From Chthoniobacter sp. (lineage in GTDB: Bacteria > Verrucomicrobiota > Verrucomicrobiia > Chthoniobacterales > Chthoniobacteraceae): a stretch of 15,949 nt of DNA. Of the stretch, positions 8,001 through 13,763 are shown piece by piece; the first letter of the stretch is position 1; the number at the start of each line of letters is the position of its first letter. The notes below the pieces were generated by a model. The model was not told the origin of the DNA. It worked only from the letters and a program-made list of their open reading frames with translations, and ran no database searches. The position numbers and the translations under genes were made by a program. Where the stretch lies: assembly GCA_025352865.1 (NCBI GenBank), contig JANXSB010000146.1, positions 1 through 15,949 of the forward strand. Reading direction: 5' to 3'.

Positions 8001-8663
8001 GCGCTCGCGGGCGGCACGACCTACTACTACCGCGTCAAGGCGACGAACGTCATGGGCGTGAAAACGGGGAGCGTGCTCAAGTTTAAGACTCCCGCGCTCA
8101 CCGCCACCGCCGGCGGCTACACGCTCCCCGCCGGATCGGCGTGGACGCTGCCCGGCGACTACACCTTTGCCGGCAACCTCACTATCCTCGGCACCCTCGA
8201 CACCGCCGGCCAGTCCCTCACCGTGCTCGGCAAACTCACGCTCAACGCCACGCTCCTCAACGCCACCGGCGTGATCTCCTACCTCGACCGCGCCGGCAAC
8301 CTCCCACCAGGCGCGATCCGCCTGCTCGGCAGCGCCGCTCACGACCTCGCCGACCCCGACGGCGACGGCCTCAGCAACCTCATGGAATTCGCCCTCGGCA
8401 CGAATCCGGGCGTCTTCTCGCAAAACGCGCTGCCCGTGCCCGCGATGACCGGCGGCTTCCTCACGCTGACCTACCACACGCCCGTCGGCATCGGCGGCGT
8501 GCAGGTCATCGTCGAAGTTTCCAACGACCTCGCGAACTGGTTCACCGGCCCCGGCTTCACCGCCGTGACCAGCGACACCATCGCCAACGGCGTCCGCACC
8601 GTGAGCGTCCGCGACGACCAGCCCGGCGCGCTGCACTCCATGCGGCTGCGCGTCACGCGCTGA
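5064..8663 (+). CDS. Large secreted GloVer-repeat (TIGR03803-type) protein with duplicated flanking modules
   Basis: A 1,199-residue exported protein. ATG at 5064 gives a signal peptide (residues 1-26, LLAAAALFFPALLGAQ); an in-frame TTG 15 bp upstream is less likely. Order: a fibronectin-III-like domain (about 40-135) and a short beta module with TLAAGKTWTL and LTVLGTVTV (about 140-196); about fourteen repeats of roughly 50 residues (215-916), each around DG-x-FYGTT-x-GG-x-GTVFRL, the GloVer signature; a second fibronectin-like domain and beta module (918-1070); then DPDGDGLSN (1097-1105), a calcium-loop-like Asp/Gly motif, and a terminal beta domain ending in MRLRVTR. No catalytic motif, membrane anchor or PEP-CTERM signal is visible. 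Proteins with such repeats are probably surface or secreted adhesive proteins, but their role is not established. Codon usage changes along the gene. It converges on cysK with a 2-bp gap. Confidence 0.93.
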   Translation: MNTPPRLFPALLAAAALFFPALLGAQGEDAPLAAVPVPPPTVTTLSASGIGLSTATLNGLVRGNGFATTYAFDYGVSPALNLATAGQSLADVNTTQVVSASLSGLALNTTYAVRVRATNAGGTTLGSTLTFSTPPLTMGGDGRYTLAAGKTWTLGQEALLPGDLIVEGTLVPAGFKLTVLGTVTVRPAGAITNPGGKMHGFFRDGAGSAGVVTDLGGLETLATFGLVGQQPMAALLDGGDGWMYGTAASGGKGLAGTVFRVRRTGEAEVLGNFDGVNGLAPQSALAGSAAGGIYGTTTGNGAGVKGTVFQVLPAGGIVKVADFNGVNGRAPSGGLTLGPDGLLYGVASRGGTADRGTLYRVTALGAVEKLADFAGPNGAIPLAALTLGTDGVFYGVTAAGGAANTGLAFSYDKLNGLVPLASFTGSVGTGPQGALLEGAPGVFYGTCSAGGANGLGTVFRLGDGQGQGPGLAGGLTLLASFTNLIGQGPLGPLARGADGAFYGTAYTGVGNYGAIFKATDGGALTKVSSVIGNGGLLTGAHPGAGLLLGTDGAWYGVSQDGGSAGRGAVFRVLATGVMENVVSLTDSALPSGLTVGPVDGQLYGTTQRGGSIGYGSVFACAPRTPPVTLGSFSPGYGQEPQAGAGVIFGSDGTTLFGTAALGGLGQGVVWKLPAGGALSAPVSFTGANGAGPLGGLVASGDGGFFGTTAAGGGTGSAFKTTTAGVLTPQGAFVGPNGSAPQAALAADGTGAFYGTTRTGGSAGLGTVYKLTPGSGVAVVAEFTGANGGGPLAPLLRGADGSFAGSTAGGGANALGALFTVTPGGAVTPLFGFTGAEGQSPRGPLLGTGDGGFFGTASGGGAFGKGTVFRLGALGTMQVIAHLTGDNDGSAPSTGLTAAADGYLYGSTDATLYRVPFAPSVTTLAATGFTPVQTTLRGEVLPRGLATTVTFEWGTTPALGNTLAAGNSASTSPVPVSAPLALAGGTTYYYRVKATNVMGVKTGSVLKFKTPALTATAGGYTLPAGSAWTLPGDYTFAGNLTILGTLDTAGQSLTVLGKLTLNATLLNATGVISYLDRAGNLPPGAIRLLGSAAHDLADPDGDGLSNLMEFALGTNPGVFSQNALPVPAMTGGFLTLTYHTPVGIGGVQVIVEVSNDLANWFTGPGFTAVTSDTIANGVRTVSVRDDQPGALHSMRLRVTR
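5181..5651 (+). repeat. N-terminal fibronectin-like plus beta module (first copy)
   Basis: Encodes residues 40-196 of the GloVer protein. Landmarks are VTTLSASG, the FDYG-x-SPAL strand pair, YAVRVRATN, and the TLAAG-x-TWTL, VEGTL and LTVLGT strands. The same landmarks recur in the same order in the module at 7815-8273, so the pair looks like an internal duplication that brackets the repeat block. Confidence 0.8.
5706..7811 (+). repeat. Fourteen tandem GloVer repeats, about 150 bp each
   Basis: Encodes residues 215-916, 702 residues in total, which is about 50 per repeat. I count fourteen units, the last one shortened. Each has a hydrophobic strand ending in F-x-G, an N-G/P-L-x-x-L-x-x-G-x-DG segment, FYGTT or a variant, GG, then GTVFRL or a variant. 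The fifth unit carries a Gly/Gln-rich insertion (near 6440-6480). The periodic GC-rich code keeps several false frames open on both strands. Confidence 0.85.
7815..8273 (+). repeat. C-terminal fibronectin-like plus beta module (second copy)
   Basis: Encodes residues 918-1070. Landmarks VTTLAATG, FEWG-x-TPAL, YYYRVKATN, TLPAGSAWTL, ILGTLD and LTVLGKLTL match the N-terminal module at 5181-5651 in order and spacing. The DNA here uses mainly C-ending codons, unlike the first copy, so the nucleotide similarity is lower than the protein similarity. Confidence 0.8.
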
Positions 8664-8665
8664 GA

Positions 8666-9649
8666 TTACGCCCCCACTTCCGCCCGCGCATCCGCGGCGA
8701 GTGCGGTGGAAAGGTAACGCTCGCCCGTCGAGCACGCGATGGTGACGATCAGCTTGCCCTTGTTCTCAGCGCGCTTCGCGACCTCGATCGCCGCGATCAC
8801 ATTCGCGCCCGTGCTGATGCCCACGAGCAGGCCCTCTTCCTTCGCCAGCCGCCGCGCCATCGCGAACGCATCGTCATTCGAGACCTGGACGCACTCCACG
8901 ATCTGCGCGTTCCCGGCGGCGTCCTTAAGGTGCAGATTGTTCGGCACAAAGCCCGCGCCGGTGCCTTGGATTTTGTGCGGCCCCGGCTTCACCGGCTGCC
9001 CGGCGAGCGTCTGCGAAATGACCGGCGAATCCTTAGGCTCGACGGCAATCGCCGCGAACGAAGGTTTGCGCTTTTTCAAAACTTCGACGCAGCCCGTGAT
9101 CGTCCCGCCCGTGCCGACCGCGGCGACGAGGATGTCGATCTTCCCGTCCGTGTCCGCCCACAATTCCTCCGCCGTCGTCTTCGCGTGGATCGCCGGGTTC
9201 GCGGGGTTGTTGAACTGCTGCGGCATCCACGCGTTCGGCGTGTTTTTCACGAGATCCTCGGCGCGCGCAATCGCGCCTTTCATCCCCTCCGCGCCCGGTG
9301 TCAGCACGAGCTTCGCGCCGAGCATCGCGAGCAAAGTCCGCCGCTCCACGGACATCGTTTCCGGCATCGTGAGGATGATCTTGTAGCCTTTCGCCGCCGC
9401 CACAAACGCGAGCGCGATGCCCGTGTTTCCGCTCGTCGGTTCAATGATGACGGTCTCTTTCGTCAGCACGCCGCTCCGCTCCGCGTCCTCGATCATGGCC
9501 ATGCCGATGCGGTCTTTCACCGAGCCGAGCGGATTGAAAAATTCGCACTTGAGCGCGATCGTCGCGTCGAGTCCGGCGGTGACTTTGTTCAGCTTCACGA
9601 GCGGCGTGTGGCCGATGGTTTCGACGATGTTGTTGTAGATTTTGCCCAT
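8666..9649 (-). CDS. cysK: Cysteine synthase (O-acetylserine sulfhydrylase)
   Basis: A 327-residue PLP enzyme that makes L-cysteine from O-acetylserine and sulfide in the cytoplasm. I chose ATG at 9649, which gives the standard CysK opening IYNNIVETIGHTPLVKLN; an upstream in-frame start would add 33 unconserved residues. Motifs: Lys45 in NPLGSVKDR is the PLP-binding lysine, PTSGNTG at 71-77 is the substrate loop, GTGGTITG at 179-186 binds the PLP phosphate, and STGERYLST near the C-terminus is typical of the CysK/CysM group. The family usually has NPxxSVKDR, which this satisfies. CysM cannot be excluded from sequence alone, but the overall form and length favour CysK. It stands alone on its strand, with its stop 2 bp from that of the GloVer gene and a divergent pterin dehydratase gene upstream. 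No cys gene or serine acetyltransferase is adjacent. Confidence 0.95.
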   Translation of the reverse strand: MGKIYNNIVETIGHTPLVKLNKVTAGLDATIALKCEFFNPLGSVKDRIGMAMIEDAERSGVLTKETVIIEPTSGNTGIALAFVAAAKGYKIILTMPETMSVERRTLLAMLGAKLVLTPGAEGMKGAIARAEDLVKNTPNAWMPQQFNNPANPAIHAKTTAEELWADTDGKIDILVAAVGTGGTITGCVEVLKKRKPSFAAIAVEPKDSPVISQTLAGQPVKPGPHKIQGTGAGFVPNNLHLKDAAGNAQIVECVQVSNDDAFAMARRLAKEEGLLVGISTGANVIAAIEVAKRAENKGKLIVTIACSTGERYLSTALAADARAEVGA

Positions 9650-9701
9650 GGGATTTTGTGCGTTGGTGGTGGTTGGTGTTGGTGAAAAAACGGGCCGCAT
9701 T

Positions 9702-9729
9702 TCTACAGCCGCGCAGTCCGCGCGGGCAA
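9702..9729 (-). promoter_or_regulatory. Possible cysK promoter with an inverted repeat in the spacer
   Basis: On the minus strand a -35-like TTGCCC (9724-9729) and a -10-like TGTAGA (9702-9707) are 16 bp apart, placing transcription start about 45 bp upstream of the cysK ATG. The spacer overlaps a perfect inverted repeat CCGCGC-AGTCC-GCGCGG (9709-9725), which could be an operator. The -10 matches the sigma-70 consensus at only three positions, so this is tentative. Confidence 0.3.
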
Positions 9730-9766
9730 GGCCCATCTCGCGCCGCAAATGCCGCGCAGATTCCGT

Positions 9767-9794
9767 TTGCCATGCGAAACGCCGATGCTACTTC
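9767..9794 (+). promoter_or_regulatory. Possible promoter of the pterin dehydratase-rpe operon
   Basis: TTGCCA at 9767-9772 and TACTTC at 9789-9794 are separated by 16 bp and lie 29 bp upstream of the ATG at 9824. They are the best -35/-10-like pair I can find on this strand in the 174-bp divergent gap (9650-9823). The rest of the gap shows no riboswitch-like structure. Confidence 0.3.
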
Positions 9795-9823
9795 TCCCCA
9801 CCCGCAACCCTACCCAACACACC

Positions 9824-10108
9824 ATGGCCGACCTCCTCAACGCTCAAGACATCAAAGACTGGCTCAAAAAACTCCCCGAGTGGGACTACGAAAAAAAGCA
9901 CATCGAGCGGACTTTTGAGTTCGACGATTTTTCCCAGTCCATCGAATTCGTGAACGGCGTCGCCGAGATCGCCGAGGAGGACGACCACCACCCGGAGATC
10001 GACATCCGCGATGGCAAAGTGCGCCTAGTGCTTTCCACGCACAGCGAGGGTGGTGTCACCGACATCGACTTCGAGGTCGCGGAAAAAATCGACACGCTCG
10101 TCGAATAG
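9824..10108 (+). CDS. phhB: 4a-hydroxytetrahydrobiopterin dehydratase (pterin-4a-carbinolamine dehydratase)
   Basis: A 94-residue cytoplasmic enzyme that dehydrates 4a-hydroxytetrahydropterin, recycling the cofactor formed by aromatic amino acid hydroxylases (EC 4.2.1.96). ATG at 9824 gives the usual small-protein length; the frame is open upstream but unconserved. The family core is clear: EEDDHHPEIDI at 51-61 with the His55-His56-Pro57 catalytic segment, then LSTHSEGGVTDIDFEVA at 70-86 with the third conserved His73 and the closing GGxTxxD. No phenylalanine hydroxylase gene is in the window; many bacteria carry this dehydratase without one, possibly for other pterin cofactors. It is the first gene of a tight group with the small membrane protein (3-bp gap) and rpe. 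Confidence 0.92.
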   Translation: MADLLNAQDIKDWLKKLPEWDYEKKHIERTFEFDDFSQSIEFVNGVAEIAEEDDHHPEIDIRDGKVRLVLSTHSEGGVTDIDFEVAEKIDTLVE

Positions 10109-10111
10109 CGG

Positions 10112-10264
10112 ATGCCTGCCGCGCCCGATCCATCGCCCATGCGGATGGTCGTCTGCGCGGTGCTGGTGCTCGCTTTCGCCGTCGGGGTCTGGTGCTACAT
10201 TGAGTGGCGCAGCGCTCCGCCGCCGCCGCCGAAAATCGAAATGCCCGGCGGCCCCGCGCGCTAG
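10112..10264 (+). CDS. Small single-pass membrane protein, 50 residues, unknown function
   Basis: An open frame of 50 codons that fills the gap between the pterin dehydratase and rpe genes. It starts at ATG 10112, 3 bp after the preceding stop, and ends with TAG at 10264, 9 bp before the rpe ATG. Residues 13-30 (VVCAVLVLAFAVGVWCYI) form one strong transmembrane helix. The segment after it begins EWRS and has five consecutive prolines (36-40) and a Gly/Pro-rich end. The short N-terminus before the helix has one Arg, so topology is uncertain. An alternative start is ATG 10139 (residue 10). Codon choice fits the neighbours. The tight fit between two real genes supports a real gene, but I recognise no family and cannot suggest a role. 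Confidence 0.6.
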   Translation: MPAAPDPSPMRMVVCAVLVLAFAVGVWCYIEWRSAPPPPPKIEMPGGPAR

Positions 10265-10273
10265 TTTTTTCCG

Positions 10274-10930
10274 ATGCCGAATCCACCGCTCTACGTCGCC
10301 CCGTCGCTGCTCGCCTGCGATTTCGGACGCCTGCACGACGAGGTGCGCCGCGCCGAAGCCGCCGGCGCCGACTGGCTGCACTGCGACGTGATGGACGGGC
10401 ATTTCGTGGACAACATTTCCTTCGGCCCCGCGTTCGTGGACGCGGCGGCGAAAGTCGCCACCGTCCCGCTCGACGTGCATCTCATGGTCGCACGGCCCGA
10501 TCACAATTTTCCCCGCTTCGTGAAAAGTGCGCGCAACATCACCGTCCACGTCGAGGCGCAGCACGACGTGGCGAAAACGCTCGCCGCCATCCGCGCCGCC
10601 GGCTGCACCTGCGGCCTCGCGCTGCGCCCGGCGACAGAATTTGAAGACGTGGTTCCGTTTCTCGATCTGATCGATTTGCTGCTCGTGATGACCGTCGTTC
10701 CCGGTTTCGGCGGCCAGCCTTTCATGCACGAGACGATGCCCAAAGTCCGCGCCGCCGCCGCCGCCCGCGCAAGTCTGGGCCTTGGTTTCCGCATCGAGGT
10801 CGATGGCGGCATCACCGCCGACACCGCCCCCATCGCCATCGCCCACGGAGCCGACACCCTCGTCGCCGGCACCTCCGTCTTCGCCGCACCCGACATGCCC
10901 GCCGCCGTCCGCCGCATTCGCGGCGCGTAA
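10274..10930 (+). CDS. rpe: Ribulose-phosphate 3-epimerase
   Basis: A 218-residue TIM-barrel enzyme of the pentose phosphate pathway that interconverts ribulose 5-phosphate and xylulose 5-phosphate. ATG at 10274 gives the standard opening just before APSLLACDF. Active-site residues are visible: Ser11, His36 and Asp38 in LHCDVMDGHFV, His69 in DVHLMV, the phosphate loop VVPGFGGQPF at 141-150, and Asp177 in EVDGGI with the later GTSVF phosphate-binding turn. Length and motif order match the family throughout. It is the last gene of the operon with the pterin dehydratase and small membrane protein. It converges on folC with an 11-bp gap. The sequence before its ATG is T-rich and lacks a Shine-Dalgarno motif. 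Confidence 0.96.
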   Translation: MPNPPLYVAPSLLACDFGRLHDEVRRAEAAGADWLHCDVMDGHFVDNISFGPAFVDAAAKVATVPLDVHLMVARPDHNFPRFVKSARNITVHVEAQHDVAKTLAAIRAAGCTCGLALRPATEFEDVVPFLDLIDLLLVMTVVPGFGGQPFMHETMPKVRAAAAARASLGLGFRIEVDGGITADTAPIAIAHGADTLVAGTSVFAAPDMPAAVRRIRGA

Positions 10931-10942
10931 ATTATCCGCGCC
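10922..10942. terminator. Possible bidirectional hairpin between rpe and folC
   Basis: A perfect 6-bp GC stem (GGCGCG at 10922-10927, CGCGCC at 10937-10942) encloses a 9-nt A/T-rich loop that contains the rpe stop codon. It lies exactly between two convergent genes, as a shared terminator would, but has no T-run on either strand. Confidence 0.35.
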
Positions 10943-12174
10943 TACTGCGCGCTCATTTCCCGCACTTCGCCCGCTTGGAAATTCGCGAGCGCCTCGCCAA
11001 CCAGAAACAGCGAACCCGTGATCAGCGTCCGCCGTTCCATCGACGCCGCAATGCGGATTGCCGCCGGCAAATCCCGCACCGCGATGCACTCCTGCCGCGG
11101 CGCGCTCTGCCCGATCGCGCGGCAGATTTCCTGCGCGCTCGCCGAGCGCGGATTCTGCACCGGCACTGCGAGGATGCGGCCCGCGATCGGTAGCAGCTCC
11201 GCGCAAATTCCGGCGACATCCTTGTCCTGCAAAATCCCGAGGATGAGCGTCGCGCGCTTCTCGCCGTAGATCTCCCGCCACGTCTCCGCGAGCCGCCGCG
11301 CCGACGCGGGATTGTGCGCGCCGTCGAGCACGAAGCGCGGCGTGATCTGCTGAAACCGCCCGGGCCACTCCACAGTTCGCAAGCCTTCCACGACAGCCTC
11401 GCCAGTCACGGTGGCGCCCAACCCCGCGACCTCCAGCGCATGCAGCGCCAGCGCTGCATTCCACCGCTGATGACTGCCCGCGAGCGCGATCTCCACATGC
11501 CGCAGCGGCGACATCACGAGGTTCATTTCCGCCCCGCGCCACATCGCGATTTGCACAATTACCACCCGCACCTCATCCGCCTGCGGCCCTGTCACCACCG
11601 GCACGCCCGGCTTGATGATCCCCGCCTTTTCCACCGCGATGGCCGCCAGCGAATCGCCGAGCCACTGCTGGTGATCCATGTCGATCCGCGTGATGACTGA
11701 AACCGCAGGCGTCACCACATTCGTCGCATCCAATCGCCCACCGAGTCCGGTTTCCAGCACCACCACTTCTGCCCCGCGTTTTTGAAACCACGCCAGCGCC
11801 AGCGCGGTGGTGATTTCAAAAAAAGTCGGCGCGTGCTCCCAGCCCTCGGTCAGTGCGCGAATCTCGCTCAAGCCATCGGCAACTTCCTCCTCGCCGATCA
11901 TCTCGCCATCGAGCCGCATCCGCTCGCGAAACGTCACCAGATGCGGCGACGTGAACAGCCCCGTGCGCAGCCCCGCTGCGCGGCAGCACGCATCCAGCAT
12001 TGCACACACCGAACCCTTCCCGTTCGTCCCCGCGACGTGCAGAAACTTTGGCGCGTCCGCCCCGGAAACCCTGATGCCAAGCGCCTCCGTGAGCCGCTGG
12101 ATATTTTCCAGACCCAGATGAATGCCGTGAAGCTGCGTGGCGTAAAGCCAGGCGACGGCCTCGTCGTAATTCAC
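10942..12174 (-). CDS. folC: Bifunctional folylpolyglutamate synthase / dihydrofolate synthase
   Basis: A 410-residue Mur-ligase-family enzyme that adds glutamate to dihydropteroate or to folates, using ATP. The start is GTG at 12174, which overlaps the accD stop (GTGA) and gives the usual N-terminus with LHGIHLGLENI. Motifs: P-loop GTNGKGS at 49-55, SPHL at 76-79, ETGLGGRLDATN at 141-152, the RIDMDHQQWLG block near 163-173, EKAGI at 182-186, PGRFQ at 271-275 and DGAHNP at 284-289 in the C-terminal domain. All are standard for FolC. Whether both activities are present cannot be read from sequence. It is translationally coupled to accD; accD-folC adjacency also occurs in E. coli, so the pairing is an old or recurrent arrangement. 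Confidence 0.95.
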   Translation of the reverse strand: MNYDEAVAWLYATQLHGIHLGLENIQRLTEALGIRVSGADAPKFLHVAGTNGKGSVCAMLDACCRAAGLRTGLFTSPHLVTFRERMRLDGEMIGEEEVADGLSEIRALTEGWEHAPTFFEITTALALAWFQKRGAEVVVLETGLGGRLDATNVVTPAVSVITRIDMDHQQWLGDSLAAIAVEKAGIIKPGVPVVTGPQADEVRVVIVQIAMWRGAEMNLVMSPLRHVEIALAGSHQRWNAALALHALEVAGLGATVTGEAVVEGLRTVEWPGRFQQITPRFVLDGAHNPASARRLAETWREIYGEKRATLILGILQDKDVAGICAELLPIAGRILAVPVQNPRSASAQEICRAIGQSAPRQECIAVRDLPAAIRIAASMERRTLITGSLFLVGEALANFQAGEVREMSAQ

Positions 12175-13010
12175 TTCGCGGGGGCGAGGTAGCCGAGCAG
12201 ATTGCCCAGCGTTTCGCGCATCTTTTTCCGATGCACGATCATGTCCACCAGCCCGTGGTCTTCGAGAAATTCGGCGGTCTGAAAATCCGGCGGCAAGTCC
12301 TGATGCGTCGTCTCCTTGATGACGCGCGGCCCGGCGAATCCGATCATCGCTTTCGGCTCCGCGATGATGACATCGCCGATGGTCGCAAAGCTCGCGCTCA
12401 CGCCGCCCGTCGTCGGATGCGTGAGCACCGAGATGTAGGGCAGCCGCGCCTGCGCATGCAGCGCCAGCGCGCCGCAGGTCTTCGCCATTTGCAAAAGGCT
12501 GAGCACGCCCTCATACATCCGCGCGCCGCCGGATGCGGAGACGATGATCACCGGAATGCGCTCCTTCGTCGCACGCTCCACGCAGCGCGTCAGTTTTTCA
12601 CCGACGACCGAGCCCATCGTCGCAGCGATGAAATTGAAATCCATGACCGCGATGGACGCGCGCTGCTCCTCGATCGCGCCGAAACCGCTGATGACGGCGT
12701 CCTTCAGGCCGGTCTTTTTCTGGTAGCTCTTCAGGCGGTCGGTGTAGCTCGCCATACCGGTGAATTTCAACGTATCGACCGACACCATGTTCGCGTCGTG
12801 CTCCTCGAAAGACCCTGCGTCCAGCAGCATCTCCAGCCGTTCGTGCGCGGTTTGCGTCATGTGGTGGTCGCACTTTGGGCAGACGCGGAAATTCTGCACG
12901 AGATCGAGGTTGTGAATCATCTCCGCGCAACTCGGGCATTTCTGCCAGAGCCCCTCGGGGAATTCGCGCTTCTTGTCGGAGTGAAAGGATGGTTTGGAGA
13001 AAATACCCAT
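12171..13010 (-). CDS. accD: Acetyl-CoA carboxylase, carboxyltransferase beta subunit
   Basis: A 279-residue subunit that with AccA transfers the carboxyl group from biotin to acetyl-CoA, the first step of fatty acid synthesis. ATG at 13010 gives a normal start. The N-terminal zinc ribbon has Cys25, Cys28, Cys44 and Cys47 (KCPSC and VCPKC). The crotonase-like core shows SASGGARMYEG at 158-168, TGGVSASFA at 201-209 and GFAGPRVI at 224-231, all AccD hallmarks. It is slightly shorter than the E. coli protein (304 residues) because of a short C-terminus. It lies 21 bp after the ComF-like gene stop and overlaps folC by 4 bp. AccA is not in the window, so the subunits must be encoded apart or beyond the edges. 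Confidence 0.96.
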   Translation of the reverse strand: MGIFSKPSFHSDKKREFPEGLWQKCPSCAEMIHNLDLVQNFRVCPKCDHHMTQTAHERLEMLLDAGSFEEHDANMVSVDTLKFTGMASYTDRLKSYQKKTGLKDAVISGFGAIEEQRASIAVMDFNFIAATMGSVVGEKLTRCVERATKERIPVIIVSASGGARMYEGVLSLLQMAKTCGALALHAQARLPYISVLTHPTTGGVSASFATIGDVIIAEPKAMIGFAGPRVIKETTHQDLPPDFQTAEFLEDHGLVDMIVHRKKMRETLGNLLGYLAPAK

Positions 13011-13031
13011 GAGTCAGGAAGCTAGGATTTA

Positions 13032-13763
13032 TCAGCCGCGGGCGACAGTCACCACGCGGACGGATGCCGCGCCGGCCGCGCGCAGGACGCGCGCGCATTC
13101 ATCCACGGTCGAGCCCGTGGTGAAGATGTCATCGACTAAAACGAGGTGGCGGTTTTGCACGGCGGGAGTGTCGCGCACGCGGAAGGCATTGCGCAAGTTA
13201 TCCATCCGCTCCTGCCGGTCGAGCCGCGTCTGCGTGGTGGTGTAGCGGATGCGCTCCAGCGCGCGCCGCACCGGCAGGCCGGCGCGCTTGCCGAGCAGTT
13301 CCGCGAGCACGTCGGCCTGGTTGAATTCGCGCTCGCGAAAGCGCGCGCTGTGCAGCGGCACGGGCACCAGCGCATCAATGGGCTGCGCGCGGATGCGCTC
13401 GTCGTCGAGCGTCTCCGCGAGCCAGTCGGTGAGCGGACGGCGGAGGTAAAAGTGCCGGTCGTAGTTGAAGCGATGCACGAACTCCCGCACCACGCCGCGG
13501 CTGAGATAGCGGGCTACCGCGCAGTCGAAATGCAGTGTGCGATCCGCGCAGTTCGCGCAGGTGAACTCGCTGCTGATGGCCCCGTCGAACGGCTCCGAAC
13601 ACCGCCGGCAAAACGGAGCCGCGATCTTTTTCGCCTGCCCCGCACACGCCGGGCAGACATGCACGCCGGCGTCCGTGTCCGCCCCGCAGTTCGCGCAGTG
13701 CGGCGGATAGAGCAGCGAGGCCAGCGCCTCACCCGCGCGCCGCAGTGTCGTGCCGATTTTCAT
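13032..13763 (-). CDS. ComF-family amidophosphoribosyltransferase-like protein
   Basis: A 243-residue ComF-type protein. In naturally competent bacteria ComF helps bring in single-stranded DNA; elsewhere its role is unknown. I chose ATG at 13763 because it gives the usual N-terminal helix directly before the cysteine region; an upstream in-frame start lies deep inside the preceding gene. Eight cysteines in four CxxC pairs (23/26, 37/40, 52/55, 69/72) form the expected double zinc-binding region. The phosphoribosyltransferase part has PVPLH at 134-138, the conserved QTRLDRQERMDNLRNAF stretch (178-194) and the PRPP loop VLVDDIFTTGSTVDE at 208-222. The gene overlaps the end of the CPBP gene by 35 bp and precedes accD. 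No other competence gene is in the window, so DNA uptake is only a possibility. Confidence 0.9.
   Translation of the reverse strand: MKIGTTLRRAGEALASLLYPPHCANCGADTDAGVHVCPACAGQAKKIAAPFCRRCSEPFDGAISSEFTCANCADRTLHFDCAVARYLSRGVVREFVHRFNYDRHFYLRRPLTDWLAETLDDERIRAQPIDALVPVPLHSARFREREFNQADVLAELLGKRAGLPVRRALERIRYTTTQTRLDRQERMDNLRNAFRVRDTPAVQNRHLVLVDDIFTTGSTVDECARVLRAAGAASVRVVTVARG

Noticed and set aside
5706..8735. A 1,009-codon open frame on the minus strand and a 799-codon plus-strand frame at 5516-7915
   Set aside because: Both are out-of-frame readings of the GloVer repeats; periodic GC-rich code without stops keeps them open. The frame at 5064-8663 alone has a signal peptide and recognisable repeats.
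8141..9685. A 514-codon plus-strand frame
   Set aside because: It runs across the end of the GloVer gene and antisense through cysK; it is Arg/His/Pro-rich with no motif.
9650..9823. A SAM riboswitch or T-box upstream of cysK
   Set aside because: The presumed leader is only about 45 nt and shows no pairing pattern beyond the 6-bp inverted repeat.
12231..13025. A 264-codon plus-strand frame
   Set aside because: It is antisense to accD, whose zinc ribbon and catalytic motifs are intact.
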